From: Hanleya hanleyi
Taxonomy: Eukaryota; Mollusca; Polyplacophora; Lepidopleurida; Hanleyidae
Assembly: GCA_036873755.1 (NCBI GenBank)
Contig: JAVTVY010025034.1
Location: forward strand, 37,413-101,412
DNA length: 64,000 nt
Direction of reading: 5' to 3'
Shown here piece by piece: positions 52,061 through 62,319 of the stretch; position 1 is the stretch's first letter, and the number at the start of each line of letters is the position of its first letter. The position numbers were made by a program, and so were the translations under genes. The notes under the pieces were generated by a model, which made no database searches, was not told the DNA's origin, and saw nothing but the letters and a program-made list of their open reading frames with translations.

Positions 52061-53213
52061 GGGGTTGCATTTTCGGTTACATAATTTTCATGCCACATGG
52101 TAAAGAAAATATATTACAGTAGCAATCAACATTCAGTCAGCCATTCGGAGTTGATCTCAAAACCTGGGAAGGTTGAAAGACCCCTCTGCTTCTTACGCCT
52201 GTGAAGTAGCTGTTGCCATCCTCATGAATATCTTCTGAAACCGACAGCGCTTATAAATATTGCTGCCATTTTGGCGGGGGACCTAGCATCCTCTGGCTGC
52301 TTGTTGTTTTAATAGTCTTGCCACACTTCACAGCTTGTCCTTCAGAGAAAACTACATCAAATGGAAGAATCCAAAGTCAGGATAGGGGTGTGCGGGATGG
52401 TTAGGTTACCAGCAGAGGGAATTACACTGCAGTACTCCCTGTTAAATCAAGATAGAAGGGTCCAATACTATAGGCTACAGAGGGAATCTGGACTGCATGA
52501 AATTTAGAGTGAAACAGGCGAGTCCACATAAAGAGTCACGTCCAGCATACAAGTTTCACCCAGACTAGAAATGACACTTATTCATATGCAAGTGAGATCG
52601 TGTATAATGCAGAACTGACTGCCTGGGGAATACCTTGCCCCTTCTGAAGCGCTATTCACCAGCAAGAGGCAATCGAAGGGGGTTTTAAAATAACGTTGCA
52701 GTATTATGGGTTTTTGTGTAAATTAATGTGTGGAGCCTGTTTGTCCCGTATATAATTTTCACAACACTCTCATTCAAACTTGTTCTATCTTGGCTTTGAA
52801 GGCTTTTATCGGAAGAAAAGGAATGGAATATCCTATGTAGCATTGTGATCGTTTCACGAGCGCTGAATTGAAGGGTCGACAACAGCATTTTTATCGAACC
52901 GGCCGATATCAACGGCGGAGTTATTTGCGCTGAAAACTTACCTCACTTCCACTCTTTGCATTTCTTGTTCACATGAAATCATACAGTAAGAATTTTAATG
53001 ACACAGTTCTCTCCCCTGCTAGTCACGTGTCTGCACAGCTACCCATAATGCATTCTTCTTGTTCCTACTGCTCGTGGGTCAGGAAGTAAACATTGTCAGC
53101 TCCGTGAAAAATTGCCTATTCCTAGCGAAATCACTCACAGTTGGATTACCTCAGACGTCTGATATTCAGCAAGAAATCCTTTGGGAAGTATTCTATAAGT
53201 TATCAGCGTAAAA
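52061..53213. other. No gene recognised
   Basis: No conserved domain or repeat family found. If the frame at 53,214 is real, its promoter lies at the end of this stretch. Confidence 0.35.
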
Positions 53214-53510
53214 ATGGCTCAAAATATGTCTCAAATGTCATGCATGTCTTGTGGAGGTGACAAGCCTAGTTATGACCTTCACTCAACGTGTCCGCCATGC
53301 CACCAGGGAAGAATCTGCAGGCCTTGTGATTTGAGGCGCGCGATCGCGCACGCGCACCATAACGCGCCTGAAGAGGCACTGAGGTGCGTTCTGAACGCGC
53401 GCCTTATACTTTATGATCCCCTTCAAAATTTTGCTATGTCAAATTTTGACACGAATCCGCGAATTCATTCCCGTGAAGATTCGCCTGACAGGGCATTCGG
53501 GCGAATCTAA
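53214..53510 (+). CDS. Cys-rich open frame, unidentified
   Basis: 98 codons from ATG at 53,214 (aaaATGGC, strong context). The first 42 residues hold eight cysteines: MSCMSCGGDKPSY, STCPPCHQGRICRPCDLRR, three CxxC pairs, possibly a small zinc-binding fold. The second half is low in structure and the DNA there contains several gcgcgc and gaatccgcgaattc-type inverted repeats. No homologue comes to mind. It may be a first exon or a chance frame. Confidence 0.3.
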   Translation: MAQNMSQMSCMSCGGDKPSYDLHSTCPPCHQGRICRPCDLRRAIAHAHHNAPEEALRCVLNARLILYDPLQNFAMSNFDTNPRIHSREDSPDRAFGRI

Positions 53511-54202
53511 ACGGATTCACGTAGATTTGAACGTAAAATTAAACATTACCGGTTGAAAACTTACGATTGAGCCCCGTCCGCCGATCGTCAACACACGCTG
53601 TCGAAAACTGGGCTCTATATCATCTTATCTATTGCCATGTGCCAGTCCGAGTCTATACGTAAGCTGATCTGTCGAGCGTTTTCATTGGCTCGTTCACGGC
53701 AGCCTGCCAATCGCTATCATTGAAACAAGTGTCAAGGGCCAACTTGATTGAAAACGAGATGGTGAAATGGCAACTGACACCGGGCCTAAAAACGTGGAAA
53801 CAAATTAGAACATGAGGCAGCACCTAAAAGGTGCAACAACCCCTCAGCCAGACAGTTTTAGTCAGTGTGTATTGGTACACAATGAATGAAAAATGCATAA
53901 GTAAAAGCCTGAAAGATTTGGTTGAATGCAGAAGATGCTTTAGCAGTGGCTTGTAAAAGATTAAAATATGATAAATTCAGTGTGGGATGTTGGTTGCATT
54001 GAAGGATTATAATAAATATTTTGACATAGCGCGTGCGAAAAATATGGCGGAAGAACAGAATATTCTGAACAAAAACAAAAGGCTTCAAGCCATTTTGGCT
54101 TTGAACCCTAATAATAATCTAAACAATAATAAAAGTCTTTGATAGCAATAACTGTATGAATCCCTGTGTACCTGTTGATTGTCTGTCTCTTTCCATCTGT
54201 GA

Positions 54203-54502
54203 TCAAGCAGAGGATGAGGGTGGGTGGATGGCAATCCAAACAGCCTTGTGATATGAATAATATGTATCATGGACACCAAATTGTATATCTGTGAGTTTGA
54301 AATTGGTGAAAATCTGGTCAATGGTTGTCCTAAGATCTGTGGTTGGAGTGTGGATTAAGGGAAAGAGCCCATGCTCTTGGAAGAAGTCATTTATCTTGGT
54401 TGTTTCAGCCAAGTCGACAGCAAAGTCATTGTTGAGGTCTCCAAGTATGACAACATTAGTCGCTGAACAGTGGTTCCTTAGTGATGTAGAAAGTCCGCCC
54501 AA
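54203..54502 (-). pseudogene. APE-type endonuclease fragment of a non-LTR element
   Basis: VVILGDLNNDF, then L..HGLFPLIHTPTTDLRTT and IDQIFTN fit the C-terminal half of the endonuclease of CR1/jockey-type elements (GDFNiDl ... TRit..s.tlIDhIftN). No RT follows on the same strand; the fragment is bordered on the right by the tandem array at 54.5 kb. Confidence 0.6.
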
Positions 54503-55270
54503 TCAGAGAAACCAGTTCTGTCATTCATCGTAAGTTTCTTGATGCACTGATGATGTATATCAAATTTTACATCGAGCACTTGAACGGTATCAGAGAGAGA
54601 TCATTAATGATTTTGCATAAATTAAAGATGGCCGCCTATCCTTCCGGTCATTCAGAGGAACTGATCTTCATTACGAGTGTCTTGATACATCGATGCTGTA
54701 TACCAAGTTTCATATAGAACACTTAAATGGTATCCGAGATATATATCATTAAAGATTTTGCATAAATTAAAGATGGCCACCAAGATTTCCACCCAATCAG
54801 AGAAACCAGTTCTGTCATTCATCATAAGTCTCTTGCTGCATCGATGATGTTTACCAAATTTTATATCGAGCACTTAAACGGTATCAGAGATAGAGATCAT
54901 TAATGATTTTGCATAAATTAAAAATGGCCGGCCATCCTTCCCGCCTCTCAGAAGAATTGATGTGGTTATTCAGTGCAAGTCAAGTCTCTTGATACATCGA
55001 TGCTGTATACCAAGTTTCGTATAGAACACTTCAATGGTATCAAAGAAATACATCATTAAAGATTCTGCATAAATTAAAGATGGCCACCAAGGCTTTCACC
55101 TAATCAGGAAAACTGGTTTGGTCATTCCTTCAAAGTTTCTTGATGTATCGATAATCTCTACAAAGTTTCACACTGAACAGCAAAATGGTTTCCGAGATAC
55201 ACAAGATTCATGGTTTCGCATAAATTAAAGATGGCCGCCAAAGTTTCCACCCAATCAGGTCCAGATTCAA
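54470..55270. repeat. About 150-bp tandem array, five units
   Basis: The phrase gcataaattaaagatggcc recurs at about 54,617, 54,759, 54,911, 55,070 and 55,217. Other shared phrases are cccaatcagagaaaccagtt, atcgatg.tgtataccaa.tt and gagcacttaaa.ggtatc.gag. A further single copy is at 58,985-59,045, where the sequence continues as at 55,236-55,275 (accaatcgggtccagattcaata). Confidence 0.8.
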
Positions 55271-56183
55271 TATAGTCCGGTGGCTTAAGGTCAAGATCGT
55301 GACTGACTGGAATAAAGCACCATATTTTGCAGAGAGGCTCATTTGGGCATAAGGAATGATGTCAGAAGGGGTGCCCATTTCTACAGGAGGTGGAAGGCCC
55401 TTAATTTGCATAAATCCAATATGGCCGCCATAATACATGCAGTAGCCTCCTGTTGGCGACTATTTGACAGCTTGAATCGCCCTTTTACACGAAATTGGTT
55501 TTCTACGAGCCTGACTGACCCAAGAAGAAAATAATAACGATAACTGGAAACTTTATTACCCGTTGAATATCCAACATGGCCGCCAGAGCGTCACTAATAA
55601 TGGTATTATTGCTATACACATGTATGTGTGTTTGTATATATGCTAATATATATATCATATATATTTATAAATCCATTGAAAAGCTTCTGTACATGTAGCT
55701 CTGTTATGATTGACTCGATTAAGCACGCATGAAGGCTATTGGCTATTTTCTTTTCTATACATATCCAATATGGTCACCCGCGCCCTATTCTCAATGCTGA
55801 TTATCGGTACTAAAAACAAATCTGTTTCAAAGGATGAAACTTCAGGTTATCGTACCTGCCACGGTTGTGAACTACATCAAATGTTGCCAGTTGGATTCTT
55901 CCCGACTCCTTACATGTAAATTAGCATGTGGTTAAGTAACTACCCTGAGGTAGATTTACTTGTTTCAAGTTTCGCAAACCGTTTCGATATTTGACACTCG
56001 AGAAAATATGCCTTTGCTATCTCGTGTAATCATTCATCGGCTATGCAAACCCTGCTATCGTAGAAGCTAAATTAGACAGAGTTGTTGAAATGTCGAGTTG
56101 CTGGTCCCTTCTAAACTCCTGCTTTTGACAATAAGGTTTGCTAAAAATTAGGCTTAGTCCCCAGAATGAAATCTAATAATTTT
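55271..56183. other. Repeat-derived spacer
   Basis: 55,270-55,340 has an inverse match around 58,800-58,880 (ccggtggcttaagg.caga, tggaataaagcacca), so the two belong to the same repeat family. Otherwise no gene recognised. Confidence 0.4.
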
Positions 56184-56347
56184 AGGGGCTCGTGATGGCC
56201 GAGCTCTTTAAGGCTTTCATGTGTGAAAGTCTGCCAGTTACTTGCCGAAGGGCCGGTATTCCAGCTTCCTCCATCATTAAAATTGGCTGTCACCATATGA
56301 GTGAAATAACCATGAGTGTGACATTAAACAAAATCCCCCCTCCCCCC
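56184..56347 (+). mobile_element. tRNA-derived SINE, full copy
   Basis: Head ggggctcgtgatggccgagc with a box A-like tggccgagctctttaagg and a weak box B-like gggccggtattcc. Body gtctgccagttacttgccga, cttcctccatcattaaaa and caccatatgagtgaaataac, tail gtgacattaaacaaaatccc plus poly-C. The body resembles the conserved core I recall from bivalve and other invertebrate SINEs (TTACTTGCC, CTTCCTCCACCA, GAGTGAAATA). The truncated copy at 37,846-37,983 shares the body and tail. Confidence 0.68.
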
Positions 56348-56488
56348 TAATACTTTTAGGGTGATACACAATTTATCTTACCCTGGAAAATCTGCCTTGT
56401 CTATTAACGGTGCGATTCAACAGGACCTGATATGTTGAATACGTAGACATTAGATATCGCGATTGCACTAGTTCAAAACATGGCCACT

Positions 56489-58320
56489 AAAGCTTGATGG
56501 CAAAGATCTATTTAGATGATGCCTTCCGCATTTATGTATCGATGTCTCTCGATGGGATGCTCTACATCCTGTAAGATATAGAAGAGCTCAAGTAATTCTC
56601 TGCAATCGGTTATGGCTACAAAATTCGGAATATCAGAGGTCATCCACATACTGGATGACTTCATGTTCGTAGGTGCAAGTGGCGCTAGCCACTGTTCTAT
56701 AGCTCGCAACACTTTCACTTATTTGTGTGAGTAATTTTGAGCATTCCAATCAAACATGCTAGGACCTACTACCCATCAACTACCATGGTTATGCATGGGA
56801 TTCAGCTGGACTCATTTCCAGGAGACAAAATTCATAAACTAAAAAGCATGGTGGGTGAATTCTCGCGACGCACAAAGGTAAGACTTGTGGAACTGCAGTC
56901 TCTCATTGGCTGGCACAATTTTGCCTGTAAAGTCGTCGTGCTCGGCAGGGCATTTCTCCGCTGCCTGATAGAATTTAACAAAAGTTGTATCACAGGCTCA
57001 CCATCACATTCGTTTGAATAAAGCTAGAGCCTGTGCTAATACTGGAGTCTTTCAATGGAAAATTAATGTTCTTTCTCCAAATTGGGTATCCAATTTCGAC
57101 GCTGTTGGTACCTTGGGTTTGGCGGCTGTTTTCGGATCCTCGTGATAGACCAAGAATGACCAGCACATGTTACCCATATCACGGTCAAGCAGTGCTTGCC
57201 GTGGAAATTTGGGGCCATAAACTGGCACTCTCTTTCTTTGTGATAATATGGCCGTGGTTGAAATTAGTGCGTCAGTAACTTTGCCTGTCTTCGAAATGAC
57301 ATTCTGTTCAGATCAGAACATATTTCGGAACAATCTTATTTCTGACAAACTCTCGCAGTTACAATTTCAGGAAGCGCTGTCTCTAGCCCCTTGACTCAAT
57401 CGCTCGTCGCACCCAATACCCTGTCTGCTGTTCTTCTGACGCCGTCCCTTGCTGAATCTTCCTTGAAAGAATACAAGCGCGCATGACAATTATATAGAGA
57501 TTTCCTCAATAACACTGGTCAGTGTGCCAGTAAGGTATTCCTCATCTCATCGTCACAGTTGGTTTCCTTCAAAGCATTCTTGCATTTCAACAAGTATGCA
57601 CCCTCCACAGCTTATAAATTCGTATCGGCTATCAGTTATGCGCACAATTTGGCTGCAGTACACGATCCTGCGCAGTTATTCCTTGCCAAATTTCTACTTA
57701 CGGGCATGTCAAAATTACACGGCCGGATACCAGATTGCCCATAACTACGGATATCCTCTATAAGATATTTTATGCTATACCCCACATCGTATCCATGTAA
57801 TTCTTTTACGAGCAATGACCTTGGTAGCATTTCATGCATTCTTACGCATTAGTGAATTGACATATCGTTCATAACAAGACTGCAATACCAATGTTCTTTC
57901 ATACAACGATGTCTCTTTCTCCGATCAATGTGGCCGGTTACAAAGCATGCACATTATTATGCGCAACTTCAAGCACAACATATCCCATAAACCAGTTCAT
58001 TTGTCTATACTGATAATATTAGATATTGTCCAGTTCTAGCAATCCGTGCTTATTTTCGGTTACATATTTCACATCCGAGGCCGGGCCCCTGTTCCAATTT
58101 CCAGAGGATGCAACCGTTTTTCCTGCCTATTTCTCAGCTCATGTGAAAAACGGAATCTCTTTAATCGGCATTGACCCTCTTTAATAGGCCATAGCTTTCG
58201 CATTGGCGCCGCCACTTCATCTTCAGCAGCAGTAATCTCGAATAACATACTCAAAAATGTGTAGATGGAAGTCTAACGCTATATTAGTATGACACATTTC
58301 ACTTGGCAGCTATTCATTGT
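56489..58320 (+). pseudogene. Decayed tyrosine-recombinase retroelement (RT, RNase H, YR)
   Basis: A row of decayed blocks on the plus strand in the correct order. RT motif A: LMAKIYLDDAFRIYV (about 56,495, usual Asp changed to Tyr). Motif C: ILDDFMFVGASGASHC (about 56,645). Connection: HGIQLDSFPGDKIHKL, ELQSLIGWHNFACKVV, LGRAFLR (56,800-56,980). RNase H traces: GTLGLAAVFGSS (57,105) and DNMAVVEI (57,244). Recombinase: YAPSTAYKFVSAISYAHNLA (57,595), LRAMTLVAFHAFLRISELTY (57,805), FKHNISHKPVHLSI and HSFRIGAATSSSA (58,197), the last holding the catalytic HxxR. Such a set belongs to DIRS/Ngaro-like elements. Many stops and shifts; clearly dead and older than the element at 60 kb. Confidence 0.72.
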
Positions 58321-59969
58321 CCAGTTACGGGTTTCGCTGTATGGTAGCCCCAACGAATTTATTGCATATATAAGGATCTGGTCCAACTTGATCCAGTTTG
58401 GCAAAGGTCAGTCAGGGACTACAGTGCTATCTGAGTCAGTTATACATGATTAATTTCTAATATTTACTGCATACTTAACACCAAGAAAAAAAATAAAAAA
58501 ACATAATTCAAAATTCGTCAAAAATTGACCACATTTTGGTTCTGACGTAGCTGTAACGTCATTATGGCGGCCATCTTGGATTATTTTGCATTTCTCGCTA
58601 GACCTTTGCCAACACTATTAGTGTGGAAATTTTCAGACTCTTACCCCGAAGGATAGAGAATATATGATGTTTTGAAAATCGTTGGGATAAAAATTGCCAT
58701 TTATAGGCCCAAAATGACCCCGGGCCCCTAATGGGCCACATATTGCCTCCTGGGCCTCGAAATCGGGGGCACCCCTTCTAATATTGTTCTCGATGCCTCT
58801 GACGACACGTGTGCCAAATTTGGTGCTTTATTCCACTCTGTCACGATAAAGTGAAAATCTGGCCTTAAGCCACCGGACTAATAGGGTTCTGGGTCATGAG
58901 CATATGGATGTGCACGGCAAGTTTGGTGTGCCTAGGGTAAGTCGTTCTAAAGAAGGCTTGGTAACGAGAAAGCTGTGATGGTTTCGCATAAATTAAAGAT
59001 GGCCGCCAAAGTTTCCAACCAATCGGGTCCAGATTCAATAGGCTTGTGGTTGACCACACAACAATTCTGTGTACCATTTGAATTTGAAGTCTCTAGAAGC
59101 AACGGTTCGGTTTCTAGATCGATCACAAGAATTGTTGACTACCGGACGACCGGACGACCGGACGAACGACCGGACGACTGGACGTACATGCCAACGACAA
59201 GACCCCGCAGCCTAATAGGCTGAGGGGTAAAAACAGCCCTGTGTCAGTGGGAAAGGAGCCCGAGGGATAACTTTGCATTCCTTTTAACAATGCTGGCAAT
59301 AAGGTGGTACTGGCCTTTTGCAAAGTGTGACAGAAACACAGCGATCAACCAAACAAAGTGTATAGCTAGGCAAATAGTAGCCGACGTCAGTTACGGCAAA
59401 AAACCTGCTGGACTTCGCGAGTGTTCGGAAATTGAAACTGATTCAGACATTCCAGATTTCTGAAGGCAAGTGAATGGGTCGAATGATTGGAATGATGAAT
59501 ATGATGATGTAAAAATTGTCATGTGCCAGTCCTAGTCAGTTCTTTTTTTACAATTTGTGGTTTTCCAGAGTTTTATTTCTATTTTGCCAATCTTGTTTTC
59601 AGCTTTTGGCTCATTAACTGATTGTGTTAATTTTAAATACAAAAAAAAAAGAAGAAATTTAAAACAGTGTTTCTTGATTTTATTATCACCTCAATATCTT
59701 TCATAGCTAAACCAGTAAATATTAGTTCCCCCTGGATATCCTGAAACATTGCTGCGAGATGAATTCTCGGCCAGCACACATTTATTTCAATTCACACCTT
59801 AACATTTCAAACACCGTATCACACACCTTAAAAAAAATTAGGTGTGCATTTTAGGTGTGCTAACCACACACCTCGCACGATTTTAGGTGTGCTTTAATCA
59901 CTCGCCAGGGCCCGTACAGATCACAAGGCCTGAATCTGTACGTGGGACACAGCCTGTGAAGAGTGTATT
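58321..59969. other. Repeat-derived spacer before the DIRS-like element
   Basis: Contains the inverse match to 55.3 kb (58,800-58,880), one unit of the roughly 150-bp repeat (58,975-59,045), a ccggacga run (59,140-59,185), a small hairpin cagcctaataggctgagggg (59,205-59,225) and repeated aggtgtg motifs at 59,810-59,895. No gene recognised. Confidence 0.4.
59136..59186. repeat. CCGGACGA simple repeat
   Basis: Five to six copies of accggacg(a) with small variations, just before the tgcggggt/ccccgcag hairpin. Similar runs end many invertebrate repeats. Confidence 0.7.
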
Positions 59970-60282
59970 GTGTGGGCGCCCAGCATATTCCAGGTGTATC
60001 TAGCCGGTTCTCTGGCAGCTAACGAGGGAAATAATGTCGTTAGGCCTACCGATCTCGCCAATGAGACGTATGTAGCTCAGTCTCCACGTACTAGCGTAGG
60101 CGAGGAGACTAGGGGGTTTGTAAGTTCTGTAGCTGGGTCTACTCTAGTCAGCCTATTGAACGTAAATAAAGATAAACAAACGCCCCCCCCCCGCTCACGA
60201 TTCTTCCATTTCAGACCAGGCGAAGGGTCAATCAGGTAAGAAGCCGACCCGGTTGGTACAGGTGGAAGGAATAATCGAGGAT

Positions 60283-62319
60283 ATGGAATCTGGCACTACA
60301 ACGACTGTGGAAGTGGAGGTTCCTATCGAGCGGACGCCTGGATACGACGATGAAGGGAAATCGGTAACGGACCCAGGCTTAGCGTGGGAAAGCCAGGGGA
60401 CTTCGATCTCTCGATCGGAGTCAACTTATGATTACGAAAACTTAGGTAGCGCTAGTGAGGGGCCTAACGTTAAGTTTTCATTTGGGTCCGGGGTTGGGAA
60501 AGTACCTTCCTCAACGCTGTTGAGGCCTGGACTTCCCGGTCGTTCAGTTACGCCTATAACTGTTTCGACTGGTTTGTCTGACTTTTCACAACCTGCTTCC
60601 GGTTACTCTGGTGGCCTTCCTCGTCCCCCTGCCGAGACGTTTGTATCTACGAGCCTTCTGGGCCACCAGAGATTAAGGTTCCCGCAACAACGGCAGTATG
60701 GTATGTATACAGGTACCTATGATATGCCAAATTATTTGCCTGCCTCTGAGATGCGATATCAAGATCCCTCTCAAGTAGGTCAAATTATGCGGCATCCGGT
60801 TGCTAATCTGTCTTCGCCCTTGCGTGGCTTAGCTCAGATATCTGCTTCCGGTGGTATTCGAGGTACGGGACCGGCTATGCTACGTATAATGCGTCCTCCC
60901 TTACGTGCTTCCGGTTTACGACCTCGAGTGCCAGTTCACCGACCTTTACAGTGGCCGTGCTCACGGTCATTTGTAAGGTCCCCGAGTGTGAACACACCTC
61001 GTCAGGCCCTGCTTCCGGTCCACTCTCAAGTGACGGATACGACGTTGGCTGCCATTCTGCGCGGAATGGAACAGCAACGTCAGGAGATGAAGGAATTGAG
61101 AGAGATGATGACCAGTCAAATTCGGAGCGGTACGTCCCCGCTTCCGGTTTTGGCTGAACAGTCTAGGAAACCGGAAGCTAATTTGACGAGGGCTATCCCT
61201 TCTATTACTCCTCCCTGGCAGGAAGCCCCGGAAGCTATGGAAGTGGATAGGGACCAGTACGGTAGATCTGAATTGAATGAACCTACCAATACTGATCCGG
61301 ATGCTAGGAAATATTATGGATTAATTTCCGGCATCTATGACTTGATTCGTGGTATGCAGCTTCCGGTCCCACATGCGGGGGATATTGAAACTGAATCAGG
61401 AGAGTCAAATGGGGTTACGAGATCGGCAACCACGCTTCCGGCCTCAACTGCTATTCATTCTATTTGCCACTTGTTCCATAGAACTTTAGCAGAACCCGCT
61501 ACGCAAGAGGAACGTGCAGTCAGGCTGAGACCTAGAGCTCGCTTCCGCCCTGCAGGATCTTCTGGTCCGTTCCCAGTACAGAAGCCAAGCACACGATCTT
61601 ATGGCGTACATGAATCACCGTTTAGCTTCCGGTCTGCAGAGGTGAACGGCGACTTTCAGTATTTATGTCCTACTAATACTAAAGTGCCTAGTAATCCGGA
61701 TGTTCCCTTTACGAACAAACAGGCCGCAGTACTTGAGGAAACTGCTCGACAAGGAGTGGCGATTACGAATCACCTGGACTGGTTTCTTAAAGCCATAAAG
61801 GATGGTTTATTCTCGCTGTCGGGCGCGGAAAGCCAAGAACGGTTACAGGAGGGTATAAACCTCGTTCTTGACTACCAGAAGATTGCTTCCGGTGCAGTAG
61901 AAGATCTATTGGTACATAATGCCTACTTATCTTCTATGCTAGTGTATTTAAGGAGAAAGGCCTTCATTCCTTTTATGCATAGTTACACACCGGAAGCAGT
62001 AAAGAGGAGTTTACTAGAGACATCTACGGCTCCTTCTTTACTGTTTGGTGATGCTGTTGCCGAAGTTCGACCTGAAATGGATCGTATTGAACATGACAGG
62101 TCGGTAGCTTCCGGTGCTTCGTCTAAGAGACCTATGGCTTCCGGGTCAGGTCCAAAGGCAAAGAAGGCTAAGAAGAACCTGCCTAGTTCCAAGGCTACTA
62201 AGGGTGCTTCCAGCCAACAGCAGAGCCAAGCGCCTGCTTCTTTAGAGCCAAGAGTATCGACCTATGGCCATAAGAAGCAGGGTAAGGGGAAATCCAAGCA
62301 GTCAAAGAAGAATACCTGA
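60283..62319 (+). CDS. DIRS-like ORF1 (Gag-like)
   Basis: First ATG of the frame at 60,283 (MESGTTTTVEVEVPIERTPG); the frame is open from 60,166 to TGA at 62,317, 678 codons from this ATG. Low-complexity N-terminal two thirds rich in Ser, Pro, Gly. A predicted helical part at about residues 470-600 (NHLDWFLKAIKDGLFSLSG, INLVLDYQKIASGAVEDLL, YLSSMLVYLRRKAFIPFM) matches the region conserved in DIRS ORF1 proteins. The very basic tail (PKAKKAKKNLPSSKATKG, KKQGKGKSKQSKKNT) should bind nucleic acid. The function is presumed particle or RNP formation. Its DNA contains a striking number of GCTTCCGG octamers in all frames. Confidence 0.78.
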   Translation: MESGTTTTVEVEVPIERTPGYDDEGKSVTDPGLAWESQGTSISRSESTYDYENLGSASEGPNVKFSFGSGVGKVPSSTLLRPGLPGRSVTPITVSTGLSDFSQPASGYSGGLPRPPAETFVSTSLLGHQRLRFPQQRQYGMYTGTYDMPNYLPASEMRYQDPSQVGQIMRHPVANLSSPLRGLAQISASGGIRGTGPAMLRIMRPPLRASGLRPRVPVHRPLQWPCSRSFVRSPSVNTPRQALLPVHSQVTDTTLAAILRGMEQQRQEMKELREMMTSQIRSGTSPLPVLAEQSRKPEANLTRAIPSITPPWQEAPEAMEVDRDQYGRSELNEPTNTDPDARKYYGLISGIYDLIRGMQLPVPHAGDIETESGESNGVTRSATTLPASTAIHSICHLFHRTLAEPATQEERAVRLRPRARFRPAGSSGPFPVQKPSTRSYGVHESPFSFRSAEVNGDFQYLCPTNTKVPSNPDVPFTNKQAAVLEETARQGVAITNHLDWFLKAIKDGLFSLSGAESQERLQEGINLVLDYQKIASGAVEDLLVHNAYLSSMLVYLRRKAFIPFMHSYTPEAVKRSLLETSTAPSLLFGDAVAEVRPEMDRIEHDRSVASGASSKRPMASGSGPKAKKAKKNLPSSKATKGASSQQQSQAPASLEPRVSTYGHKKQGKGKSKQSKKNT

